A stretch of DNA of 64,000 bases from Mycocentrospora acerina (Eukaryota > Ascomycota > Dothideomycetes > Pleosporales). The stretch spans positions 620,001 to 684,000 of the forward strand of contig JAKUHH010000184.1 of NCBI GenBank assembly GCA_022701365.1, given 5' to 3'. Positions 36,058-47,207 of this stretch are shown here, piece after piece. The notes beneath the pieces are model-generated. The model was not told where the DNA came from. It made no database searches and saw only the letters and a list, made by a program, of their open reading frames with translations. The translations under genes were made by a program, and so were the position numbers. Every line of letters begins with the position of its first letter. The stretch's first letter is position 1.

Positions 36058-37308
36058 ATGACAGAAACAAACGGATACACTCCTGCTAAGCCACATGAGC
36101 TCAATGAAGATCCCGACCGCCTCTTATTTGCGTGAGTATTCTCTCAAGACCATACTTGTCTAAAATATCATATTGATTTTCAGAACAGGTACTGGGTGCC
36201 TAACGTCTCAGGGGGTCTGGTAATCTCTAAAATTCCACAGAGAACAAACTGGGATCTTCCATCAAACGTGCGCTATGCAAAGACAGCCGAAGATAACGGC
36301 TTTGAATATGCGCTCACTCAAATCCGCTTCACTGCTTCATATGGCGCCGCAAATCAGCATGAGAGCGTATCCTTCTCCCAAGCACTTCTGCACAACACCG
36401 AGCGCCTCAAAGTGATCGCAGCCATCCTTCCAGGGCCTTGGAATCCTGCAGTCGTTGCAAAGCAGATCGCTAGTATTGATAACTACACAAACGGCCGCAT
36501 CGCAGTGAACATTGTATCTGGTTGGTTCAAAGGAGAATTTACGTCCATCGGACAATGGTGGCTTGAGCACTCAGAACGTTACCGTCGATCCAACGAATTC
36601 ATTCGCGCGCTAAAGGGCATTTGGACAGCTGGTGAAGAAGGATTCACATTTGGCGGCGATTTCTACCAGTTCCGAAACTACCATTTGCAGCCCAAGCCAC
36701 TGCAGAAACCACATCCGGAAATCTTTCAGGGCGGAAACAGCGATGACGCTCGAGTGAACGGGGCCGAGGTCAGCGACTGGTACTTTATGAACGGTAATGA
36801 TCTAGATGGATTTCGGGATCAGATCAAGGATGTCAAGGAGCGCGCGCGGAAGGTCGGGCGCGAAGACCATGTTCGTTTTGCGGTAAATAGTTTTGTCATC
36901 CTTCGCGATACAGAAGAGGAGGCTATCCGTGTCTTGCAGGAGATACAAGGCAAGGCGGACAAAGAAGCTGTAGAGGCATTCAGAGACGCTGTTCAGCAAG
37001 CAGGTGCTAGCACGGGTAATAAGAAGGGCATGTGGGCGAACAGTAAATTCGAGGATTTGGTGCAGTACAACGACGGATTCAAGACGAAGTTGATCGGAAC
37101 GAAGGAGCAGATTGCTGAGCGCATTGTTCTGCTGAAGAGTTTGGGAGTCAATTTGGTGTTGACGGCGTTTTTGCACTACGAGGACGAGATCGAGAAGTTT
37201 GGTAAAGAGGTTTTGCCGCTAGTGAGGAAACTTGAGAGTGAAGGGAGAGGGAAAGACGTTGAGGATGAGATCAATCGGACGGGAGATGTGTATAGGAAAG
37301 CTACATAG
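36058..37308 (+). CDS. sfnG: SfnG-type FMNH2-dependent dimethylsulfone monooxygenase (luciferase-like)
   Basis: Two exons (36058..36131, 36189..37308) give 397 aa; the 57-bp intron runs GTGAGT to GAACAG. After splicing, the N-terminus reads LLFAYWVPNVSGGLVISKI, which is close to bacterial SfnG. Further family segments are ALTQIRFTASYG, NQHESVSFS, AAILPGPWNPAVVAKQ, GRIAVNIVSGWFKGEF, HSERYRRSNEFI and PHPEIFQGGNS. Bacterial SfnG uses reduced FMN and oxygen to cleave dimethylsulfone to methanesulfinate and formaldehyde. The whole fold and flavin-binding segments are kept. It sits in a block with MET10 and a DszC/SfnB-like gene. Alkanesulfonate monooxygenase (SsuD type) is the alternative, but the motifs fit SfnG better. 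The intron shows it functions as a eukaryotic gene. A bacterial origin is possible but untested. Confidence 0.85.
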
Positions 37309-38061
37309 TTGCTCAAGGAATTTCTTCATGTTTCAAGCTCACAATGACATTTCTGTTTCAGTGTGAGGATTTCGCGGGTGAGTGGAAAAAATGTTATTAG
37401 CTTTCCAATAATTATTTAAATAAACATAGTTAAGACTTCCACATACTCATTAAAACTTGAGGTTCAATAGAGATAGGTATCGGAGGGTACTCATCAAGCT
37501 TTGGGATGGAGCACTACCGTCGATGGAGGGAGCCGGCCTAAGCTCATCTTCGTACCAACAACTTATGAAGCAAGCTGTTCGATATTAAAAGAATTGCACA
37601 CTCAATTCAATTGTCAACTTCGCAATATTGCTACAAAAGATTAAAAATCAAAAAATGTAGACTGTCACTAATTACCGCCAGAGGTTCTTGAATTTTGAAG
37701 CTATAAATGCTCAAATGTTTTCGAACCGAGATGATAACTTGTTGGTACGTCAAACAAATAGTTTGATTGTGCCCGTATAAATTTCAAATATCGCTCGAAA
37801 TACACACTGACCGTATTTTCAAGAAGGAGTTATCTCATTTCCACCAGATCGCCGCACAGAAGCTGCGAACAGCACAGCTCTAACAAACGGCAAATTGTGA
37901 GAAGAATTACCGCTGATGGGTAGATAGCAATACTTTATTAATTTTCAGGAAAAGAAAATGAAGTGGCTTTGTTCCCAAGAATTGCGCCAGATGGGATGGC
38001 ATCACTGCAGTTTGGTTAGCAGGAAATTCAGGAAAATTACGAAAAACGAGAGATTTCCCAC
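37309..38061. other. Intergenic region
   Basis: 753 bp of AT-rich sequence between convergent genes. No gene, repeat or RNA element recognised. Confidence 0.5.
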
Positions 38062-39740
38062 CTAATCAGCCTTATTTTTCTGTTTCAACATCGCAGCCTT
38101 CTTGACTCGGAGCTTGGCAACTTTGAGTTGGAGCTCTGCAGCCGCCAACTCTGCATTGATTGCCTCCTCGTCGTCATCGTTCGGGAAATCATTCACTCCA
38201 CTGAAAGAAGTAGTTTGAGCCTCAAGCTCTGGCGAATCAACCTTTAGCATTGTTTGCTTGGATCCTTGGAAAGCTTTCGGATGGCCTTGCGAGCTCATCG
38301 CTCCGGGGTCCACGTCGAGTGTGAAATTATGTCCTAAACGTTGACGGGCATATTTATCTTCGCCAGATAGAGAGTGTTTTTCTCGGTCGTGAAAGTTGTC
38401 AGTGGAATCACTATGTTCGTATTTGGTATTGAAGGGAGCTTGGATGAATGGGTGCGTAGAAAGTTGAGGCATACCTCTAGAAAGAAGGTCTTGAGATCCT
38501 TGAGGACCGCAAGGGCCTCCTTCCATAAACTTGGAAGGACGGAAATAGTCGCCACAAGGCATACCGTACGTACCATAGCTTCCAGAACTGAAATAGTTAG
38601 ATATAGAGCGACCCCAAGGATCCATCGTTGAACCAATTCCATATGCTATGCCTCCATGACTATGCATATCTTGGGGAGGATACTTTCGTTCTTGGTTGAA
38701 GTAATTTGGCAATTTTTGTTGGCTCTGTTGATGGCGAAGGTCAAGCGTAGAGTGGAGCATGAGCTCAGTGAAACCACTCGCGTTTATATTCTGATGACTG
38801 GGACAGCTATGGCCAGAGTCTTGTTGTTCATTTTCATCTCCTTTTACTTTTTTTGGTCTTGCACATCATTAGCTTCGTTGTCATGATCGTTGTACTCACT
38901 CATCATATCTCCCTGGTTAGGTCCTACCCCAAGGATGTGATCGATGTCCTCATCCGTCTCCTGCTGGTCCCTGCGATTTACGAGAAGATGCTTATAACGA
39001 ATATCGAAGCTGAAGGAGACATCCCAATCTTTTACAAGCATATCCTCAATCACGTCAAAGTCCGTGGTGACTAATTGAGGTTTTCGATTTCCAGTATTCT
39101 TGATGCGGTAGCGGACGACATCGTCCATGGCCTTCTTCAACCAGGCTTTGTTGCGAGTGAGTCTGGCAATCATGAAAACTGCCTTCAGGACAGAGGGAGG
39201 CCAATTTTTCGGGTCTATCTCGTGTTCTCGGAAGATGGGGCGCTTGCCTACCTTGTCGCGCTTGACAAGTGGGCGGTAACATTTCGGAATGTACGCCTTT
39301 ATAAAATTCTTCCCCCACAGAACCTCAATCTCATGAATAATCTCCATCTTAGCGACCATATCGTTCTTCGCGATAGGCTTCGTTACCCAGGGGCGTGGTC
39401 CAGGTCTCTTGTGAGATCCCTTTTCGGTATTTTTCGAGACTGGTTTAGGTGCCTGAGGCTGCGTGAGGCGATCGCGATCATGACTTGCGTAACCCTTTGA
39501 CTCTTGAATATCCTCATGATGATTACGAGATTCACGTGTGGTAAAATCTCTTGCATGCTCCTCCGCGGCCTTGCGAACTATTGAATGACGAGAGCGCAGC
39601 GGTACATCGTCATTGTCACTTGATGAGTGAGTAGCTTGGTCATCCTCAGTGGAAGCTGTAAACATAAGCTCGCTGCTCTCCATCTTAGTTACAGAAATGC
39701 TCTCGGAGAGCGATGCGATACCATCAGCATCCATTACGAG
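38062..39740 (-). CDS. Uncharacterised protein, two frames meeting at an A-AAA-AAG heptamer
   Basis: I do not recognise the family. The upstream frame (ATG 39734 to TAA 38844, 296 aa) is charged and has a conserved-looking core, with KPIAKNDMVAKMEII, WPPSVLKAVFMIARLTRNK and TDFDVIEDMLVKDWDV. At its end the RNA would read A-AAA-AAG (38853-38847) directly before the TAA. In the -1 frame, reading continues without a stop for 262 codons to 38062, giving a Gly/Ser/Gln-rich region and a C-terminal Ala/Lys/Leu coiled-coil-like stretch (INAELAAAELQLKVAKLRV). No GT-AG intron that removes the break is obvious. The options are a one-base error in the A7 run, a frameshift mutation, or -1 recoding. An upstream exon (39815-40156) may join at 39740. 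Confidence 0.5.
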
Positions 39741-39814
39741 CTGGATTGATCAACCAGTGCTTAATATTTGCGGTATAGAAACAACAATGAACTCATCTTT
39801 TGCGGACAGTCGAC

Positions 39815-40156
39815 TTGTTCAGCTGGTGAAGACGAGTCGGAGTACGAGCGGGTGACAATACCATCCCACGACGCGTCTAGAACATTGTCAGAAGTCATGA
39901 AGATGTCTAGCACGCCAGTATTGTAGTAAGTCTCAGATTCAGGTGGCAGGCTGTTCTTTGAGAAGTCCGGACTGCTAAGGCGCTCAAGACGCTCTAGAGA
40001 ATCCACTTTGGCGTAGATCAATACTCTCCGGAAACTGATAGCAGGCAGTTCCTTCAAATCTGTCCAATCGGTAATGCAAACGATTGAAATTGGGATGTGC
40101 TGGACTGCTGTATATTTGTTGCCGTTCCTATCAATAGGGTGAAATTTGCCAAAGAT
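39815..40156 (-). other. Possible 5' exon without a start codon
   Basis: An open frame upstream of the 38062-39740 gene, on the same strand. It reads through HIPISIVCITDWTDLKEL and ISFRRVLIYAKVDSLERL. It could splice from GTCGAC (donor at 39814) to CCAG (39741) in phase 0, giving ...AEQ-LVMDADG. The frame begins just after a TAA at 40157-40159, and I find no ATG or acceptor that gives it a start. It may be a decayed 5' end or an exon whose partner I cannot see. Confidence 0.3.
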
Positions 40157-41807
40157 TTATGCTCGCAACTAGAGTGCGAAGAGTTTACGAAGTAAGAAAA
40201 ATTTAGAGGTGAGTTGTGCAAACTTACTACAAGATTGTAGGAACAGGTACTAATCGGTCGTCAGGCGGCGATTGCAACCGAAGCGATCTGCTGTGAAAGA
40301 CTGTATGCACTTTGTAGTTTCATAATTAATTACCAACTTGGATATGATAAATGTTGGCCATTTTTATTCACTAAGGTAAGTGGTCGAAAAATTCAAGAGG
40401 AAAGCAGTTTAAATGGATACTGATCAGTATTAAGCCACACATCAATGCAGAAAGAAATCCAGTCCTTGCCGAAAATTTAAAGGATGCATTTATCTACTCC
40501 TATTGGCAAAGATTGAAGTTGAATGGAGCAAAAGTAGTCCTTCAGTATTTTCAATATAGGCGCGAATATCGACAAGCGCAGGATTGTTTATTCCCCACAA
40601 TTGCGCACTTCAGGTAGAGTCTTCCAGTTATTATATCTAAGAACACGACAGACTTCGGAGAAGTAGAAATTTATGTGTATACATGAGAAGGATTTAGTTG
40701 CTCGTCAGCATACAAGACAGATCATGTCCGTTAATGTCCAACTATCTGCGATACTCCCTCACGAGAGCAAATACATGGAACACACAAGATGCAATAATAA
40801 CTAGAGATTGTCGACTAAATTTCATAGCAGTAAAGCGAGGCTTATATTTCGCTCATTAATTCTTTCCCTCTCGCTACATCAGTCAAGAAAACCATAAAAT
40901 ATTTATCCACTGGCCAAAGTCATAGTCTGCTAAGTTAAGTAAATTTCCAACTTTGATTTGAGCAAAGTTGAACTTACTTAGGTTTGGAGATACTTCTAAT
41001 GAGGATGATAAATCACTATCACTCCAAAAAAATAGTTACTCACAAGCTCCAAACACTAGATTCTTCAGGCGTTGGTGTACGCTGCATTCTGAAGCGCTAA
41101 GATCAGTAATGGCGCTACCTACGGCCAGTTGATTACGTGGTAACTACTGGGCACTATTCAACCCCACTACAATAACATAAGTATCAGCACAGGTGACTAA
41201 ACGCTGAACCCAGCTGATTACCATCGAGAGAGGATTGCCCTGCATGCTCACATGTCACAGGGCTTCGATTCGCGATCTAACCAACCGGATCCCCTTTGAA
41301 TTTGCTCAGATTCGTGCGCCAGTATTTATATGATGGTCTGCACATGGTTTGGGGTAGAACATTACAGTCAGGCATTCACCTCATCTCGCAATTTAACTTG
41401 TAATTTGGTAGCTTTCAGAAACAATATTATGATACTGAGTGGTGTGCGTCTTAGACGTCAGAACTGCCCGGAACCAGCAATTTGGAAACGCCAGATTTCC
41501 GAACGTAACATCTGAGACATAAGCAACGCGGCGTTGCAGAAAAAAGTCATCAGAGACGACGCGTGGCTGGAGGTGATGAGAGGCTGGAGAGAGTTGAAAA
41601 GGTGATTGGCGACCCACTTTCAATTGACCAGTGGCATGCGGTTGCTGGAGGATGCACATGATGAGACGCTAACGCCCCGCAACAGCCGTGCATCTCCCGC
41701 CACCCAGATAGTATGTCCCATAAGAACAACATCTCGAGCTCTCAAAGCAGTATTCTTACTCTACGTGCTATCCGCTCCTTTCCGGCGGTTCCGAACACCT
41801 CATCACC
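40157..41807. other. Gene-poor AT-rich region
   Basis: About 1.65 kb with no supportable gene. It contains an imperfect inverted repeat at 40930-40982. Short frames here look random. Confidence 0.45.
40930..40982. repeat. Imperfect inverted repeat, ~53 bp
   Basis: The left arm (40930-40955) begins CTAAGTTAAGT and ends CAACTTTG. The right arm (40963-40982) is CAAAGTTGAACTTACTTAGG, its near reverse complement with small gaps. It could be a hairpin or the remnant of a short transposon. Confidence 0.35.
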
Positions 41808-42143
41808 ATGCCTCAATTTCTCAAGCGCATATTCATAGGAAACCTGTTTCGGAAAGATGCCAGAAGTGCCGATGACATTCGGCGATCACGACGAGTTTTA
41901 AGAAAGAGTTCGACTGACAGACTGGGCGACTACTCATTTGGAAGGGCTTCTATGCTGGATATATTACAAAACGAAGAGGAGAACAGGGCATTAAGACATG
42001 GGACAAGTTTGGCCAGTAGCGACATGCATGCTGCAGAGCCCATCTTAGCGTCCAACCATGCCGACCACCAGCAACCTACACCGATGTTGAACAGAAAACA
42101 TACACGTAGGAGACTTAGCAAGAGACATGGAAGACCGACATGA
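41808..42143 (+). CDS. Small basic hypothetical protein, doubtful
   Basis: An ATG-started frame of 111 aa, rich in Arg and Lys, beginning MPQFLKRIFIGNLFRK. It has no known domain, signal peptide or membrane segment. It stands alone in a gene-poor stretch. Composition looks more protein-like than that of the other short frames nearby, but nothing else supports it. Confidence 0.22.
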   Translation: MPQFLKRIFIGNLFRKDARSADDIRRSRRVLRKSSTDRLGDYSFGRASMLDILQNEEENRALRHGTSLASSDMHAAEPILASNHADHQQPTPMLNRKHTRRRLSKRHGRPT

Positions 42144-43162
42144 ATTACGGATCGCGATTTGTGAGATGGCATGCAATCTGAGTCGTATTCGAAACTAACA
42201 TTACTCAGTTACACTCATTTTGAAGATACCCCAGACACTCGCTCAGCATAAATAGAAAGGCTTAAGGAAAGGAGTTCATGATTTAAAAAAATCCGCGAAA
42301 ATCAAGTGCATATAGAAACGTAGCAGGACCAGTCAACGGTAGCGCTAGACTTTGACAGAAGACACAAATTTCATGCATGAGCAAAAACTGCCACCAGGAT
42401 TTTCTACTAAAATCAAACAACATTGATTCGGACAAAAAAGTTCGCGTCTTGGGCTCATGCCTCCTGATCAACTATGTAAAATATCAACGTTATCGTAGTC
42501 TTTGGCATCTCCTCGTTATCATATCGGCAAATTCGTCCAGCCACGCTCAAAGTCACTCACCTTATCAGACTGCAAAAAAGCAAGCCGAAGCACACTATCC
42601 CCAAGATACTCAACAACGGGCAAATAGCGGCAAGAGAGACAGAGCGGAAGCGAAATACGAGCACATTACTAGCGAATACGAAGTCCGTAAGGTGGGGGCC
42701 AAATTTTGAGGCTGATGGTACCCTGCAGGGACACACCAACAAGCGTGCTGTACCTGCAGAAGTCGGGGTTGAATCTTTCTGTAAGCTTGGAGTGCTAAAA
42801 GTCCATGTTTTCTGAGATTAAAAAACACATCGCAACACAATTTTTTGGAATCAGGTCTTTCCACTCACAACCCATACTCGATTTGATTCTTGTAGCTGTA
42901 TTGAAGGCATAGAACGCTGAATTAACTCTTCTCGCTCCCAAAAATATCCAGGATATCTCTTTCGTCTACGTTCTCACTTCAGCAGACTTTTGGAAAAAAT
43001 GACTTCTGTCTTTGGTCCTCTGGCAAATGAAAATTGGGAATGCTATCCTGATCCATGCCTACAATCGACTTCTCTGGCCCAGCCACCACCCCTCACAACG
43101 TTCACACAATCTTCAGGTATTCATTGCATTTACGTCATTCCATCACTATTACATCAATTCAA
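42144..43162. other. Intergenic region
   Basis: About 1 kb of mostly AT-rich sequence with no supportable gene, repeat or RNA element. Confidence 0.45.
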
Positions 43163-44152
43163 TCAAACTATAACTTCTATCCCTCGTTCCACAGTCCCCT
43201 CCCATCTGTTCACAGATCCCACGAACAACTTGATCCTCACACCCCTCTCCCTTAGTTCTCCAACTGCTGGGCTTATAAAATCTACAAATTCCCTCTCAGA
43301 CTTCTCATCCACTTCGCCCATAGTAGCTCCCAAATCCCACTTGACGAGCACCGCAACCCTCAACCTAAGATGAAGCATCTGCTCTCTCGCCAACAAAAAC
43401 AGAAACTCGGAGACTTTCTCCCAAGGCGTCAGAGGCCCAAATTTCGGTCGAACGATATAATTTTCAAAAGCACGGGAATCCCCTCCATCATCTTCAGCCC
43501 CTAGATCCCCATCCCCACCCCCCTCAGTCCCCCTCCTCTTTCCATCTCTTCCACCCAACTCCCCAAAATCCAGTTCCAACTCCCTCACCAACACCCCCGG
43601 CCTACACCCTCCCACCCCCAACAACCCATCCCTCCTCCAAAACAGTTCCCAAATCCCCTCATCAGGCCTCTCTACTCTCCACACCGCCGTCCCATAAATC
43701 ACCTCCACAAACTCCCTTTCCAGCACTCCACCCCTCGGGAAAACATTCGCTAGCCACGTTCCCCCATCCACCATCCTCGGTTGCTTCGCCCAGTCGTCGT
43801 ATCTGATGCTCGGCAACTTGATGATATATCTCCTCGCTAACTGCAGGGTGTCGTCCGCTGTGCATCCACATATAAAGCTGTACACGCGATGGCGTAGTTC
43901 GCGGGGGAGTTTTTGTTCGAAGAGAGTGAGGAAGGAGGAGCGGGCGAGTTTGGTGGGGAAGGGGTTTTTGGGTGAGATGGAGGTTTTGTCGTGTTTGGGT
44001 TGGAAGAGTTGTGGCTTGGAGGGGATGGGGATGCGGCGCAGTGTGTATCGTGTAGGGGGGAGTGAAGTGCTTCGCGAAGCGGGGTAGGTATGCTGGGAAA
44101 TGGAACCCCATTTGGTAGGGGACGAGTTGGAGGAAAGTAGTGTACGGGCCAT
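43163..44152 (-). CDS. Uncharacterised fungal protein, F-box/2EXR-like
   Basis: A single-exon frame of 329 aa from ATG 44152. The N-terminal ~80 residues are Ser/Pro/basic-rich. They are followed by FLTLFEQKLPRELRHRVYSFI, which resembles the start of F-box-like or 2EXR domains in many fungal proteins, and later by an FVEVIYGTAVWRV segment of the same type. A Gly/Asp/Arg-rich loop (about residues 195-225) interrupts the C-terminal half. Function is unknown. Strong GC bias compared with the flanking AT-rich DNA supports coding. The nearest plus-strand frame begins without an ATG and is probably noise. Confidence 0.6.
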   Translation of the reverse strand: MARTLLSSNSSPTKWGSISQHTYPASRSTSLPPTRYTLRRIPIPSKPQLFQPKHDKTSISPKNPFPTKLARSSFLTLFEQKLPRELRHRVYSFICGCTADDTLQLARRYIIKLPSIRYDDWAKQPRMVDGGTWLANVFPRGGVLEREFVEVIYGTAVWRVERPDEGIWELFWRRDGLLGVGGCRPGVLVRELELDFGELGGRDGKRRGTEGGGDGDLGAEDDGGDSRAFENYIVRPKFGPLTPWEKVSEFLFLLAREQMLHLRLRVAVLVKWDLGATMGEVDEKSEREFVDFISPAVGELRERGVRIKLFVGSVNRWEGTVERGIEVIV

Positions 44153-44814
44153 GTTTTGGGGATTGGAAATGTGTGGGTGGGGAAGGTGGCAAAGGGCGGA
44201 GAGGTTATGAAGGAAGAAGTACAGATCAAGTTAAGATATGGAAATATCGCTTCGTCAGTACTAGCCTATTTCCAAATGGAGTTCAGCAGTATTCACGAAG
44301 TGGTTGAGAAATTTTTATATCATAAAAGTATTATCTTTCCTCGTAACAAGGGGCTCTCTATCGCCCACATAAGATACCATTCCAATCGTTATCGCGTACA
44401 GAACTTTTGTCCAGTCGTGTGGATTACAATATATACGTACTTTGACAAGTCACCGTATCTCATAAGAATCCAAGCCCAAACGAAAAGGACTATACATCGC
44501 CCCGCAGCGGTAAATGCTAAGAACAAAGACACCGAAACCCGCTCCGCCCTTGGCCAAATCCACCAACACCATTCACCCACCCAGCAGAAACCATGTCGAG
44601 ACAAAGAGAAGCAAACACGATTTGCGCCCGCTATGGCGGGAATGAGAAGGTACCGTCAGAAACAAAAGGTGAAAAAAGCCAGAGCAGATGAACGTAAAAA
44701 CGCATTGGCAACGAGGTCGCCTAACGTAACGAACGGGACTCTGCATGCTTACATTAGCCAGATCGAAGAAGGGGTATCAAAGTGGACGAGGGTATAGGGA
44801 TGCTGTCATGGATC
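44153..44814. other. Intergenic region
   Basis: 662 bp between two minus-strand genes. A long plus-strand frame crosses it but has no ATG and no recognisable domain. It presumably holds the promoter of the 43163-44152 gene and the 3' UTR of the phosphoesterase-like gene. Confidence 0.4.
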
Positions 44815-47207
44815 TTATGACTCGCCTCCCGTCGATGCTGGTGCACCTTCACCCGCGCCCCCACGGAACGATCCCCTTCCACGGCCACGACCACCACGAT
44901 CGCCACGGTCACCACGGTCACCGCGGTCACCGCGGTCTCCACGGTCTCCACGATCGCTGCGGTCGCCACGATCACTACGCTCACCACCACGACCACCACC
45001 ACGGAATGCGCCGCCACGACCTCCACGGGCACCGCGGCCACCTTCGCTGTCTGAAGCACCTCCACTCCTGTAGCCACCACTTTGAGGACCACCCCGAGTG
45101 CTCGCTTGCCAGCTACCGGCGCCATACCTTGGGGCGTTGGGGCGCTCGTTGTATACCTTGACGCTTGGCTTGTCCGGTCCTCCACGAGCGTTCTTGACAT
45201 CGGGCGCTACGCGGTTAAGAGCGGCCTGCATCTCGGTGGGTGAAGCAAAGTGGGCGATGAAGAAATGCTTGACTTTCTCAAGCTTCTCGATCTTCGGCCT
45301 GTCCTCTTCAGCCAGCAGACCCTTAGCCTCTTCCTCGTCTTTAACGCCCGAGATGAATAGTCCCTTGCTCTCTTTACGCTCTATCGGCTCACGGGGCTCA
45401 CGGGGCTCTCTAGGAGCAGGTGAAGTGGCAGCTTTTTCTGGCGCTGATGTGCCGTTTGGCTTTGCCTCACTTGAAGCAGACTTCTCAGCAGCAGCGGCGT
45501 TATTGTTGGGCTGCGGTGTCGCTGCCTTCAGTGGCTCCTTGGGTGTGGCAGCAGGGGCAGGGGAAGGACCAGTCCGTGCAGGCTGCGCAGGCTTGATCTG
45601 TTGCTGGGGGACCGGAGGAGTCGCGACAGCCGGACGGGGCTGCTGGGGGACATTGGATGGGGGCCCGGCCTGTCGGCCTTGAGCTGACTGCTGCTGAGGA
45701 GCAGGGCTCGGGACCACAGCCAGGGGAGCTGTGGTGGTAGAAGCAGGCACAGGCTGGGTGCCCTGACCTGGTGGGACTTTGCCGCCGCGGTGGGCAAAGT
45801 TGAAGCCTTGAGCTCTCATCTCTGTACCAATTCTACCGTTGTCAATGTCCAACACGAGCCATCCATATGCAGCATCTGCAAGGTTGAAGTTCCACATGTT
45901 CTTGAATGCGCTCTCGTCAATGACGCCGCTCTGAGGACCAGGGGCTGGGCCACCGAATGGGTTACCGCCGTTCGCAACAGTGGGCATCTTGTTGACAATC
46001 TCAAGGGCCAAATTGAGTAGTCGCTGCTGTGAGTCACTATCAGCGACGGCAGGCTCGACTTCGGTCTTAACCGTTTCCCACACATCATTGAAGGAAGCCT
46101 TGGAAGCAGCAAGCTTGCCGCGGTAGTGGTCGAGCGTGGGGTTGACGCTGAACTCGTTGTAGGAGCTACCGTAGCGGAAGTGAAGACCAGCGGAGACGGA
46201 GAAGTCTGCCTTGAGCGTAACGGACAGTTGGTTCAGTAGACCCTCGCGGGCGGGGGAAGCGTGGGTGACAAAGATACGCGTCTCAGTAGGGTCGTATACA
46301 CGGTTTGCTGTGTCGACAAGCTCGCCCATCTGCAACAGTGTCGTCCACATGGTACCCTGTCCGCCTGCGATCGTAGTCCTGCCCTCTCCGTTGTCGAACA
46401 GTTTGTGCATAACAACAGCACCGCCGAGACCAAGCAGTCGCAGCTTTACGCCGCCAACATCCAGCAGCCGCGAGTGCGCCTCATCGATGATGTGCAGGTT
46501 GTCGACCTTGTACTCGCCTGATCGCAGCTTCTCCAGGACCTGGACATCCTCGCAGGCGCCCCATACTGTGTAGACTGGCACGTTCAGTGTGTATGTCTTG
46601 TTGAGGAAGAGGGGCAGTTCCGAGAGGGGCAGGTGTTCTCTGGAGAAGCGCTCCTTGATTGGCGGTTGCGGGCCTGCTTGCGCGATGGAGCGCTTCACGC
46701 CGTCAGAGAGCAGAGGCGAATATTGCGCGACGTGCTTGAGGGTCCTGATACAGTCAGCAAATTGCACGCATCTTGGACGTGTGTGTGGCAACGTACTTCT
46801 CGGCGATGCGGTCGAGTGAGCGGTCATCGTAGAAGCCAAAGTCACCAGTGTGGATGATGTAGTTTGCCCGCGCGTCTGCGGCGAGCTGGTTGAGCGACTG
46901 CAGGTTTCCTGGCCATTGTCAGTCTATCTGTCTGGACACATTGGAGCATGGCAATGGCACTCACCTCGCACATCAGCGATGCAGAGTACTCTGATGCTGC
47001 CCTGCTGAATCACGCGGCCCTGGTTGGGGAGCAGTGGGACGGCCCCAGGCGCAGGGCCTGATGGAGTGGGAGTACCGCCGTTGGGGAGGTAGCTGCCGGG
47101 GTAAGGGCGCGGCTGGTTGGGAGCTTGCTGCAGAGAATCAGCATCAGACTCGCTCAACGTGAGGCCCCAAGGCAGACGGGCGGGCGGGCACGACGTACTG
47201 AAGCCAT
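44815..47207 (-). CDS. Metallophosphoesterase-fold protein (DUF2433-like) with an RGG-rich tail
   Basis: Four exons (47207..47199, 47127..46965, 46908..46797, 46744..44815) splice in frame to 737 aa; the first exon codes only MAS. The N-terminal half resembles fungal calcineurin-like phosphoesterases of the DUF2433 type, with IRVLCIADVRGN, NYIIHTGDFGFYDD and ETRIFVTHASPARE. Several metal-binding positions differ from the active consensus: D-x-R instead of D-x-H, and GACED where GNH(E/D) is usual. A Pro/Ala/Gln-rich linker follows. Next comes a small domain starting KGLFISGV with HFFIAHFASPTEMQAAL, which looks RNA-recognition-like. The tail is RGG/DRGD-rich. I infer a non-catalytic or altered phosphoesterase fold acting with RNA, probably cytoplasmic. 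Function is unproven. Confidence 0.8.
44893..44980 (-). repeat. In-frame 9-bp tandem repeat coding (D/S)RG units
   Basis: About ten near-identical 9-bp units code alternating Asp-Arg-Gly and Ser-Asp-Arg triplets in the tail of the phosphoesterase-like protein. The codons vary little, which suggests slippage expansion. RGG-type tails usually bind RNA and promote condensates. Confidence 0.7.

Noticed and set aside
44156..44797. 213-codon plus-strand frame
   Set aside because: It has no ATG start, no domain, and crosses an intergenic region between two minus-strand genes.
44745..45161. His/Arg-rich plus-strand frame
   Set aside because: It is the reverse reading of the RGG/DRG repeat of the phosphoesterase-like gene.
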